From the NCBI RefSeq assembly GCF_046058945.1, contig NZ_CP175511.1, positions 124,001 to 188,000 on the forward strand: a stretch of DNA of 64,000 bases. The letters are read 5' to 3'. Source of the DNA: Brochothrix campestris (GTDB lineage Bacteria > Bacillota > Bacilli > Lactobacillales > Listeriaceae). The notes under the pieces were generated by a model that was not told the DNA's origin, ran no database searches, and saw nothing but the letters and a program-made list of their open reading frames with translations. The first letter of the stretch is position 1. Every line of letters starts with the position of its first letter. Shown here piece by piece: positions 9,601 through 16,952 of the stretch. The position numbers and the translations under genes were made by a program.

Positions 9601-10332
9601 ACTGTATCTAAACTACGTTCAAATATTTCTGATGGACAATCATATATGTCTAATCTTTCTGAATTACGTCAATTAAAGGAAGAGTATATTACGCAATACT
9701 ATATAATTCATGAACAATCAAGATTAACAGCGACTGAAGATAATAAAAAACAAGAAATATTACGCTCCCCACAATTAAATATGCTTCGACGCCTACAATC
9801 AAGTATATCTTTACTACCAGGAGAGCAGTTAAATACTTGGCAAGAAAATCTGGAAAAAACAAAAACATGTTATCAATTAAAGAAAACTGATTTAGAAACG
9901 AGTCCGACTTGTCCACATTGTAATTTTTTATTGAGCGCAGATAGACGTGATTCAAGAAATATTGTTGAGAATGCAATGTCTGAGCTAACTGATATTTATG
10001 ATAACTGGCTAAATATTTTAGTAGATAATTTAAAACAGGATTCTATCCAAGAGGGATTATCTCTTTTATCCAATGATGAGCAAAAATCCGTTGAATTGTT
10101 AATATCTAGCAAAGAACTTCCATTACCATTGGATCAGAAATATATAGATATGATAAAAAACCTTTTTGATGGATTTGAAAAAGTAGAGCTATCTCAAGAA
10201 GATATTATAAAAATGCTTGGAAATGGTAGTCCTATGAGTGTTAATGAATTAGAAGGTAGAATTCGTGAATTGATAGAGACGGCTATTGATGGCAAAGATA
10301 AAGATAAAGTAAGAATAATGTATAAAGGATGA
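6610..10332 (+). CDS. brxC: BREX BrxC/PglY-type large ATPase (DUF6079-like)
   Basis: A cytoplasmic protein of 1240 residues, the largest in the operon. The N-terminal AAA-like ATPase has Walker A GNYGSGKS at residues 67-74 and Walker B GLLLVVDEL near 172-180. A long helical middle region follows, then a coiled-coil stretch (about 940-1090). Near residue 1105 is a single CxxC pair (TCPHCNFLL) that may form half of a metal site. The start (MKYRDLVNFEPIDSVIQL) matches the large ATPases of type 3 BREX as I recall them. In BREX the protein is essential for phage exclusion and works with the methylase and PglZ. Spacing to neighbours is 11 and 7 nt. Confidence 0.82.
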   Translation: MKYRDLVNFEPIDSVIQLTDANNKDRALHLLDTFVISDRMADTINNTIINQLQFSKPTDNKGLMIVGNYGSGKSHLMSVISTIAEYSDSSQRLQNEAVAEKAQEIEGEFKVIRFEIGSTEMSLREIITQQLELGLLELGITFEFPNADQIVSNKNSLLEMMSIFNEKYPDKGLLLVVDELLDYLRGRKEQELTLDLGFLREIGEIAHNTRFRFIAGIQEMLFDNPRFSFVADSLRRVKERFEQVRIVKEDISYVISERLLKKDEKQKALVREHLTSFTKLYSRLAEDMDKFVDLYPIHPSYLTAFEKVHNIEKRVALKIITMEIQKIIDHDVPVDSTGVVAYDNYWSFIEEDPSNKTIPSVREVLEKTAILKDKVNSSFPSDRKGQMYKDVSLQVINGLALNRLTMDDIYSPVGLTASTLKDDLFLVIPGQLDFLLEDDDPSAFLETSVSVAIKTIMETVSYQYISVNQENGQYYLDLKKDIDIESLISERTEIIENATLDSYYYKILQNAVALDDNTYVSGYRIWQHELPWEQRRVMRRGYLFFGSPNERSTAQPERDFYVYMLRPFEKVQYKDELKSDEVFFELSLEDKNFKMNLLNYAAANELYNETTSAQKRLYKDKIDSYFKKLNKWLTEHFVNAFKITYKGKTGYLNDFGMFLPQEDNVKSLVNFSAQEFLAKHFSEKYPEYPSFRNYKPGFISSNNIKGVASDALQRINGRNSIQGESVLEGLVLLSNQKTITSESVTNSAYARWIVETLEIKGNGKVLNNDEFFNINAVRGVEDRRLSKSFDLEPELVVVLLGALLSTGKIEVNIDGTTYTAMNFSEFAVLSMDKLTRFSYIKKPSGLPLTEINEILHLFGESAPNNNEEVLEGSIRRMNSKLNTSIEEVLKVKRDLSIGYLVGNLDVLDNNTRSEYADQLESFKLFCEQLLRYNSIPKMKNLNVSISEIEKQKQNKELVESLNILKKNVDEVSQLVNYLDQAKYSYGQNSDWSKTIDETVSKLRSNISDGQSYMSNLSELRQLKEEYITQYYIIHEQSRLTATEDNKKQEILRSPQLNMLRRLQSSISLLPGEQLNTWQENLEKTKTCYQLKKTDLETSPTCPHCNFLLSADRRDSRNIVENAMSELTDIYDNWLNILVDNLKQDSIQEGLSLLSNDEQKSVELLISSKELPLPLDQKYIDMIKNLFDGFEKVELSQEDIIKMLGNGSPMSVNELEGRIRELIETAIDGKDKDKVRIMYKG

Positions 10333-10339
10333 TGATTTT

Positions 10340-13069
10340 ATGGATCAAGATTCGTTGTTTGAAGAAGAAAATAGACCTGTCGAATGTTTGGGAATGACAT
10401 TTGAGAGTGATAATGAGAGAAGAGAATATTTCAGAAATGAGTTGCGAAAAAAGTTACCAGACTTAAGAAGTATTGAGGGATTTCCTATTGGTGAAGATGA
10501 AGATATTATTGAGTTATCTGATCCACCGTATTATACAGCTTGTCCAAATCCATGGATGAATGAATTTGTTTCTAATAATAAACAAATTGATGAAGCCTAT
10601 ACCGAGTTAAAACCGTATACTGCAGATGTTAGCGAAGGGAAAAACGAACCCATTTATAACGTTCATACGTATCATACAAAAGTTCCTCCAAAAGCAATAA
10701 TGAGATATTTGCTGCACTATACTATGCCAGGAGATTTTATATTTGATGGATTTTCTGGGACGGGTATGACTGGTGTTGCATCTAGTTATTTAAATATAGA
10801 ATCTAAAGTGAGAGAACTTGGATATGATTTAAAAGATAAGCGAGTGGTCGATAGTTCTGGAGTAGTGGTAGGAAATATGGGCGAAAGAAATGTATTATTG
10901 CAAGACTTATCGCCACAAGCGACATTTATTTCTAGTTGTTTGAATAAACCTATTGATATTGAATCTTTTTTGAAAGAAGCCAATACTATATTAAATAATT
11001 TGGAAGAAAAATACAAAAATTTCTTTATAACTCACAGAGAAGAAAGGGAGTTTAAAGTAAATTATTGGGTATGGAGTGATGTGTTTGTATGCTCAAGTTG
11101 TAGTGAAGAAATAGTATTTTTTGATGCAGCTAGTGATGATGATGGGAAAGTACAGAAAGAATTTGCGTGTCCTAATTGTAAAGCAAGACTAACCAAGAAT
11201 AAATTAAATCGTGCATTTGAAAAGAAACATGATCCAACTATTGATAAAATTGTTAATGAAGCTAAAAGGGTAATAGTCTTGGTGAATTATACAAATTATA
11301 ATGGAAAAAAAATACTAGAAAGAGCGACAAAAAAGGATATTGAACTATTCAAAAAAATTGATTCAGAAGAAATTACAAATTGGTTGCCTACAAATGAAAT
11401 CCCTAATGGAGATGAGATACCCAGAGTTAGGAGGCTAGGAATAACTAATGTGAATCAATTATATTTTAAAAAATCTCAAATCATACTATCAGATTTTAGA
11501 GAAAAGATAAATAATTCCAATAATAAAGACTTTTTATTATTATTATTTACTAGCCAATTAATTAATATATCAAAATTGAATAGATTTAGACCCGGAGTAT
11601 CATTTCCATATAATCCAATGAGTGGGACTATGTACATAGGATCCCTTGTAAGTGAGTCTAATGTAATTGATGCTTATAGAAATAAACTAAAGAAATTTGA
11701 AAAAGCTTTTATTATAAAAAATAGAAATACAATGATTTCAACACAGTCCTCAACAAAAATTAATCTAAATGACAATAGTATTGATTATATTTTTACAGAT
11801 CCTCCCTTTGGAGCTAATTTAATGTATTCAGAACTTAGTTTTATGTGGGAAACATGGTTAAAAATACAAACTAATACAGATAAAGAAACGATAATTAGTA
11901 AAAAACAAAACAAAGCGGTGGATGAATATTTAAGATTATTAACAGCTACATTTTCAGAGTATTATAGAATATTAAAACCTAATAAATGGATTACTGTCGA
12001 ATTTAGTAATTCTAAAGCAAGTGTCTGGAATGCAATACAAGACGCTATGCAGAAATCAGGATTTATTATAGCTAATGTTTCAGCTTTGGATAAGCAACAG
12101 GGGAGTTTTAAAGCAGTTACGACTACAACAGCTGTTAAACAAGATTTAGTTATCTCAGCATATAAACCTTTAGAATCAAACATATCGAAAATTAAAGAAG
12201 CTAATGGGAGTGAAACTTCAGCTTGGCTATTTATAGATCAACATCTTTTAAAGCTACCTGTATTTGATGGGGAACGTGGAGAAGCAACTATTGTTACGGA
12301 GAGAACGCCTAGAATATTATTTGATAGAATGATTGCATATCACGTTCAATCGGGTATGGCAGTTCCAATCTCTTCTGCTGAGTTTCAGGAGAAAGTCGCT
12401 CAAAAATATGTTATGAGAGATGGAATGGTCTTTTTAGAGTCTCAAGTAGCTGAGTATGATAAGAAGAGAATTTTAGCGAAAGAATTTTCGCAACAGTCAT
12501 TATTCGTCTCAGATGAAGGTAGTGCAATCGAATGGTTACGTCAACAATTGATGAAGAAACCACAAAGTAGACAGGATATTCATCCTCAATTTATGAAAGA
12601 AATTCAATATATTGCAAAACATGAGGAGCTCCCTGAACTAGATAATCTTTTGGCAGAAAACTTCTTGTTATATGATAGTGAAGATGTTGTGCCAGATCAA
12701 ATTGCTGCTTATTTACGAAAAAATTATCATGATATGCGTGGTCTAGAAAATCAAGATGATAAGATGAAGAGTAAGGCTAAAAATAGATGGTATGTTCCTG
12801 ATCCAAACAAACAAGCCGATTTAGAAAAATTAAGAGAAAAGAGTTTGTTAAGAGAATTTAATCATTACGTAGAAGAAGTTAGTGGAACTAAGAAGAAATT
12901 AAAACTCTTCCGTTCTGAAGCTATTCGAGCAGGATTTAAAAAAGCTTGGAGCGAAAAAGATTATCAAAAAATTGTAGACGTAGCAGAATATTTACCAGAA
13001 AAAATTATTCAAGAAGATGATAAGTTGTTAATGTTCCATACTCACGCATTAATGAGATTAGATATTTAG
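10340..13069 (+). CDS. pglX: BREX PglXI-type DNA (adenine) methyltransferase
   Basis: 909 residues. SAM-binding motif I is FDGFSGTGMTG near residues 135-145, and catalytic motif IV is TDPPFGANLMYSE near residue 485. An earlier DPPYY at 61-65 is part of the N-terminal conserved block. Two CxxC pairs (CSSC and CPNC, about residues 252-281) suggest an inserted zinc ribbon. The C-terminal 250 residues are helical and charged. This is the large stand-alone methylase architecture of type 3 BREX; host methylation would mark self DNA. pglZ starts 8 nt after the stop, exactly where brxHII would be expected in a canonical type 3 locus. Confidence 0.82.
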   Translation: MDQDSLFEEENRPVECLGMTFESDNERREYFRNELRKKLPDLRSIEGFPIGEDEDIIELSDPPYYTACPNPWMNEFVSNNKQIDEAYTELKPYTADVSEGKNEPIYNVHTYHTKVPPKAIMRYLLHYTMPGDFIFDGFSGTGMTGVASSYLNIESKVRELGYDLKDKRVVDSSGVVVGNMGERNVLLQDLSPQATFISSCLNKPIDIESFLKEANTILNNLEEKYKNFFITHREEREFKVNYWVWSDVFVCSSCSEEIVFFDAASDDDGKVQKEFACPNCKARLTKNKLNRAFEKKHDPTIDKIVNEAKRVIVLVNYTNYNGKKILERATKKDIELFKKIDSEEITNWLPTNEIPNGDEIPRVRRLGITNVNQLYFKKSQIILSDFREKINNSNNKDFLLLLFTSQLINISKLNRFRPGVSFPYNPMSGTMYIGSLVSESNVIDAYRNKLKKFEKAFIIKNRNTMISTQSSTKINLNDNSIDYIFTDPPFGANLMYSELSFMWETWLKIQTNTDKETIISKKQNKAVDEYLRLLTATFSEYYRILKPNKWITVEFSNSKASVWNAIQDAMQKSGFIIANVSALDKQQGSFKAVTTTTAVKQDLVISAYKPLESNISKIKEANGSETSAWLFIDQHLLKLPVFDGERGEATIVTERTPRILFDRMIAYHVQSGMAVPISSAEFQEKVAQKYVMRDGMVFLESQVAEYDKKRILAKEFSQQSLFVSDEGSAIEWLRQQLMKKPQSRQDIHPQFMKEIQYIAKHEELPELDNLLAENFLLYDSEDVVPDQIAAYLRKNYHDMRGLENQDDKMKSKAKNRWYVPDPNKQADLEKLREKSLLREFNHYVEEVSGTKKKLKLFRSEAIRAGFKKAWSEKDYQKIVDVAEYLPEKIIQEDDKLLMFHTHALMRLDI

Positions 13070-13077
13070 GAGGTTGT

Positions 13078-14544
13078 ATGATGGATTGGGTAGAGAAAAT
13101 AAAAAACATGTTCCCTAGAACAGGAGACTTTTATCTCGTAAAGGATTCGGATGGAATCCTAGATGATTCAAGTGTAATAGACATGTTTAGTAGGAATGAT
13201 ATTGACTATGTTGATTTTCTTGACCCAATTGTTTTTCGGCATACTTATGAGGCTACCTATAAATATGAAAGAACTAATACTTTGATAATTCGGACTGTGA
13301 ACTATTCTGATATACCTTATGATGTCTATGCTGAGGCTTTTCAGATACAAATTAATTTAAAAGATTTAATAGCATTTTTGGATTACACAGCAATTAAAGA
13401 GTGTAAAATCGGACTACCTGAATTAATTGACATTGATTCCTTTCAATATAAAACTTTAAATTACGAAGAAACTAAGATATTGTTATCTAAAAAAAACAAA
13501 CATGAAGATATGAAAGAGTATGTGTTGCCTGTAACAAATGATATAAAAACATTTGGATTAGCAGCTATGATTATTGGTCAATGGAGAAGTGGGGATAATA
13601 CCTTAAATGAAAAGCAAATTTCAAGTATTAATAATGTTAATTCAAAATTTCAGAAGTGGTTAATTCAAAATTTTGATCAAACAGTCTCCTTACCATCGTA
13701 CCCTAAACCCAAAATGGTTCATCAAATTCCCGATTTTATGAATCATAGTGATTATAGTCAAAAAAAAGCATTAATTGTAATGGATGGAATGAGTTTTACT
13801 CAGTGGAATATAATAAAAGACTATCTTGCAGATAATCAATTTAAAACAGAAGTTACTCCAACTTTAGCATGGGTACCTTCGATAACTTCAGTATCAAGAC
13901 AATCTATTTTTTCTGGAAAACCACCGTTGAATTTTAGTGATACTATTAATACAACAAATTATGAAGAAATACAATGGAAAAGTTTTTGGATAGATAAAGG
14001 ATTTGACAAGTCTGATGTTTTTTATCAAAGGGCTCTAGGAAGTGATAATTATTTAGAAATGGATTTACAGCATTTACTAAGAAATAAAAAAATTGTTGGT
14101 TGTGTGATAGATAGTATAGACAGATTTATGCATGCTGCTCAACAAGGTTTATGGTCCGTTCATTCTGAATTAAATTATTGGTTGAATAGAGGCTTCTTAC
14201 TATCATTTTTAAAAGATTTGATTGAGAATGATTTTGAAGTATATATGACTTCAGATCATGGAAATATAGAATCCCATGGTGTTGGAAGGATTAACCAAGG
14301 TGTGTTAGCGAATTCAAAGGGAGAAAGAGTCAGAGTATATGATGATAAAAGTATACGAAATAGAACTAGAGAAGATTATTTTGAAGTAAGCGAGAATTGG
14401 GATAGCCAGTTTTTACCGCGGAATTATTATCCTTTAATTGCGAAAGAAAATTATGCATTTATCACTAAAAATGATAAAATTGTTGGGCATGGTGGGACAA
14501 GCATTGAAGAAGTATTTGTACCATTTGTTAAAGTAACAAGGTAA
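13078..14544 (+). CDS. pglZ: BREX PglZ-domain protein (alkaline-phosphatase fold)
   Basis: The signature protein of BREX loci. The 488 residues include the PglZ core: KKALIVMDGMSFTQW (metal-binding Asp), WVPSITSVSRQSIFSGKPP (nucleophile region), and TSDHGNIESHG near residue 400 with the C-terminal metal ligands. The N-terminal 210 residues are a less conserved helical region; the protein seems shorter than PglZ of type 3 loci that I recall. RBS AGGAGG at 13068-13073 suits the second ATG at 13081 (7-nt gap) slightly better than 13078. Confidence 0.88.
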   Translation: MMDWVEKIKNMFPRTGDFYLVKDSDGILDDSSVIDMFSRNDIDYVDFLDPIVFRHTYEATYKYERTNTLIIRTVNYSDIPYDVYAEAFQIQINLKDLIAFLDYTAIKECKIGLPELIDIDSFQYKTLNYEETKILLSKKNKHEDMKEYVLPVTNDIKTFGLAAMIIGQWRSGDNTLNEKQISSINNVNSKFQKWLIQNFDQTVSLPSYPKPKMVHQIPDFMNHSDYSQKKALIVMDGMSFTQWNIIKDYLADNQFKTEVTPTLAWVPSITSVSRQSIFSGKPPLNFSDTINTTNYEEIQWKSFWIDKGFDKSDVFYQRALGSDNYLEMDLQHLLRNKKIVGCVIDSIDRFMHAAQQGLWSVHSELNYWLNRGFLLSFLKDLIENDFEVYMTSDHGNIESHGVGRINQGVLANSKGERVRVYDDKSIRNRTREDYFEVSENWDSQFLPRNYYPLIAKENYAFITKNDKIVGHGGTSIEEVFVPFVKVTR

Positions 14545-14556
14545 GGAATGAATAGA

Positions 14557-15270
14557 ATGAGGAAAACAGTCGGTTTATTTCGCCCATTGAGATTTGACCA
14601 CTTAGATTTAACAGCTAAGCTTTTAGTTAAGTATTCGATAACTGATACATTTGAAATATTAGATGATGTTTTAGCCAAAGAGTTTAAAGGTAAGGAAGGT
14701 CGCCGAAAGATAATAAATAATTTGACTAGAGTATGGTCAGGTGGTAAAAAGGAACCTTCCACTTTTCAAAAAGAAGTATTAGCCAAATATAATGCGTCAG
14801 ATAAAAATGATAAGATTATCTATCAATATTTGATGACTTCTTTAGCATTTCCATTCTTTAGTGAAACGACAACATTTATTGGGAAATACTTAAAAATGTC
14901 TGATACTTTTAAATCTAGTGTTATTTTATCTGAAATGAGAAATTCCTATGGAAGTGCAGAGTCAGTTTATAAGGGAGTCAATGCTGTTTTAAATGGTTTG
15001 AAGAGTTGGGAGATATTATCAGAAGGAAGTAGTAAGAATCATTATGTTTTTAAGGAGAACTTATTAGAGATTAGTAATGAGTTTCAACTAAATCTCCTGG
15101 TACTTGTAGTTATTCAAAATTACGTGGGTGATTCATTAACTGTTGAACAAATTAACAATCATGCATCTATGTTTCCTTTTAGATATTTAATCCGAAAAGA
15201 AGATATAGTATCTTCTCAATTTGAAATTATTGAAGACAGACTTGATACTTATATTTCGATATTATCATAA
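14557..15270 (+). CDS. brxA: BrxA-like protein closing the BREX operon
   Basis: 237 residues from the ATG at 14557, which lies 9 nt after AAGGA. The ATG at 14548 abuts the RBS and is less likely. The protein is mostly helical. Its central segment (NSYGSAESVYKGVNAVLNGLKSWEIL) resembles the conserved core of BrxA/DUF1819 proteins, which fold as winged-helix DNA-binding proteins. Position as last gene fits type 3 BREX (brxF-brxC-pglXI-brxHII-pglZ-brxA). The assignment leans on gene order and one motif. Confidence 0.6.
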   Translation: MRKTVGLFRPLRFDHLDLTAKLLVKYSITDTFEILDDVLAKEFKGKEGRRKIINNLTRVWSGGKKEPSTFQKEVLAKYNASDKNDKIIYQYLMTSLAFPFFSETTTFIGKYLKMSDTFKSSVILSEMRNSYGSAESVYKGVNAVLNGLKSWEILSEGSSKNHYVFKENLLEISNEFQLNLLVLVVIQNYVGDSLTVEQINNHASMFPFRYLIRKEDIVSSQFEIIEDRLDTYISILS

Positions 15271-15432
15271 GAGTAATATTTTAAAGAATGACTAGTCTAT
15301 TTTATGGTGTTAATTGGTGTTAATTTTATCCAAAACAATGGATTTCTATCATTTAATAAACCATTTTATATTTCTTATGTATTGGAATAAAAGGGCTCAT
15401 AGGTACTGAGTATCCTTTGTTTTTAAGTATAG
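15271..15432. other. AT-rich noncoding tail of the island
   Basis: Between the last BREX gene and the right att repeat. No ORF with an RBS, no convincing terminator and no recombination directionality factor was seen. Confidence 0.6.
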
Positions 15433-15502
15433 AATTCTCAAAACGTTAATAGTTACATATTGCCGTTTCAAACACTTTCCAAGCAATTGGGAAGTGTTTT
15501 TT
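15433..15502 (+). repeat. attR-like direct repeat (displaced original rpsI 3' end)
   Basis: Identical to 3378-3447. It still carries the last rpsI codons, the stop and the rpsI terminator, now orphaned from the gene. The chromosome-type sequence resumes at once to the right. Confidence 0.93.
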
Positions 15503-15510
15503 TGTCAAAA

Positions 15511-15545
15511 AAACCATCTGCCGCGAAGAAGCTGACAGATGGTTG
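15511..15545 (-). terminator. Terminator of the leftward gene at 15.5-16.7 kb
   Basis: On the minus strand, AACCATCTG pairs with CAGATGGTT and is followed by a T run. Together with the orphan rpsI terminator it gives back-to-back termination. Confidence 0.75.
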
Positions 15546-15550
15546 TTGTT

Positions 15551-16720
15551 TTAGAGGCTGATGAGCTGTGAGAATAACCACAGGATTAGTAACAGTAAGC
15601 AGATACTGATGACATATAGCACCAAAGTAAGTGTGCGTCTTTTTTGGGAGTGTGGCAGTTGACGGTAAAAGCGGTGGAAGCCTTTGTTGCGTCGCTTGTT
15701 GCGGCAAAAGGCAACGAAGGCCTGGTACATGTCGTCCTGTTGTGCGACTGGAATCGTGTGCCAAGCGCTCACATCTCGCGGCCCGCGTTTGACTAAGTCC
15801 GCATAGTTGCCCGTTTTATTAAAATCACCTTCGCTTTTCCACAGCCGTGTCGCTTGTTTACGTAATAACGGATCAGCTGGATGTTGCACATCGAGCCATT
15901 GGTGACTCTGATCATTTTTTGAAACGTCATGATTTTGTCCGTGCGACACACCGTAATTAAAGGAGGCGGTGTTGGCGATATCGCGACAATTGGTTAACTC
16001 GTATGCAGTTGGATCCGATTGATAGTGCCCGTTCGCCAAGCGCGTGTAACAATTCCATTCACTCACAAAACGGCCGGTCGCAATCTCAACGATGAATTCA
16101 GCCATCCGGGCATTGTTATACGGCCGTGGTGCCGTGTTTTTTTGGGGGATTTGGAGCTTCATGTTGGCGGGGAAACGAAAGCCAGTCGCTGCCCGATTAT
16201 GAAAATTAGCACCGGTTGTGTAATCACAAGTCAGTTTAAAAGCTATGAGATAGTGTTGTAATTTTTCATAATCCGTTTTTCCATCATAGTGTGTGCGAAT
16301 GTAGGTCATATTATGCAAATCGATATAACTGCGAAATAAATGGAGCTTACGACCGAGCGGACTTGTGCCGAGACCCTCAGCCGTCGGAAAGGCGAGTTGC
16401 ACACTGCGTCGTAATTTACTAAAAAAAAGCGCATGCGGCGGCAGTTCCGGATCAATACGATACGGCCCAGTCAGCTGCAAAAACTGGTGTTGATCAATCG
16501 TTGCCTCTAATTGATGTATTAAAAGCGTCAACTTCGAGGTGGCTGACAGGTGCAAGGCATCAAACATTTTTTCGTAAAGGGGCGAACCGATTAAAAAAAG
16601 GGAGTCCGCGAGGGTTGTGTCTGTTGGTTGCTGTTCGGTCGCTGTCCGATAGACTAATATCGCGGCTTCATCCCAACCGGCATTTGTAAGAAAGGTCTCA
16701 TTATGTCTCGTCATTGGCAT
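15551..16720 (-). CDS. Tail-anchored protein of unknown function, possibly DUF3114-like
   Basis: 389 residues. The body is soluble and rich in His, Arg and aromatic residues. A single hydrophobic helix lies at the very C-terminus (TLVLYVISICLLLLILWLF), so the protein is probably tail-anchored with its bulk in the cytoplasm; there is no signal peptide. Segments such as ADSLFLIGSPLYEKMFDAL and LGRKLHLFRSYIDLHN recall the DUF3114 family of Lactobacillales, but I cannot confirm this and no function is known to me. The gene is monocistronic, convergent with the ancestral rpsI operon and divergent from the AraC-type gene. The start at 16720 or 16714 is open. Confidence 0.55.
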   Translation of the reverse strand: MPMTRHNETFLTNAGWDEAAILVYRTATEQQPTDTTLADSLFLIGSPLYEKMFDALHLSATSKLTLLIHQLEATIDQHQFLQLTGPYRIDPELPPHALFFSKLRRSVQLAFPTAEGLGTSPLGRKLHLFRSYIDLHNMTYIRTHYDGKTDYEKLQHYLIAFKLTCDYTTGANFHNRAATGFRFPANMKLQIPQKNTAPRPYNNARMAEFIVEIATGRFVSEWNCYTRLANGHYQSDPTAYELTNCRDIANTASFNYGVSHGQNHDVSKNDQSHQWLDVQHPADPLLRKQATRLWKSEGDFNKTGNYADLVKRGPRDVSAWHTIPVAQQDDMYQAFVAFCRNKRRNKGFHRFYRQLPHSQKRRTLTLVLYVISICLLLLILWLFSQLISL

Positions 16721-16820
16721 TCATCCTAACTGTGAGAGTGATGTGATACGTCTACTAAAAGAATAGCATATCTAATCGATAATATAAAAAAATCAACTCG
16801 GTAAGCAGTTATTAACAGCC

Positions 16821-16874
16821 TTATCCCCATCTGTTGACAAGGCAGCCTAGTTCAAGTTATCCACATGTGGATAA
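16821..16874. promoter_or_regulatory. DnaA-box pair in the divergent intergenic region
   Basis: Two perfect DnaA boxes form one palindrome, TTATCCACATGTGGATAA (16857-16874). A near-match TTATCCCCA lies at 16821-16829. They sit between two genes not involved in replication. Confidence 0.6.
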
Positions 16875-16952
16875 ACAAGCGCTAAAGCTGTCTTTTCAGC
16901 TCGAACTATCATAAAATAAAAGGAGAGTGTTTTTTTGAGGAGGTGATAGCCT

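Larger units (their letters stand above)
3378..15502. mobile_element. 12-kb genomic island integrated in rpsI, carrying a BREX-3-like operon
   Basis: The island is bounded by perfect 70-bp direct repeats, with one unit plus insert of 12,055 bp. A tyrosine integrase C-terminal domain lies at the left end and points towards attL. Cargo is an IS3-family element, a broken ORF and a five-gene defence operon. The base composition is clearly more AT-rich than the core genes on both sides. No relaxase, coupling protein, replication or phage structural gene is present. The integrase has lost its N-terminus, so the island looks fixed in the chromosome. The 3' end of rpsI is, as I recall, a known integration site for Firmicutes elements. 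Confidence 0.9.

Noticed and set aside
9689..9976. Minus-strand 95-codon frame inside the BREX ATPase gene
   Set aside because: Opposite-strand shadow of an AT-rich gene, with no RBS and no coherent protein features beyond hydrophobic translation.
13070..13080. Hidden remnant of brxHII between pglXI and pglZ
   Set aside because: Only 8 nt separate the genes and they form the pglZ RBS; no helicase fragment is present in any frame.
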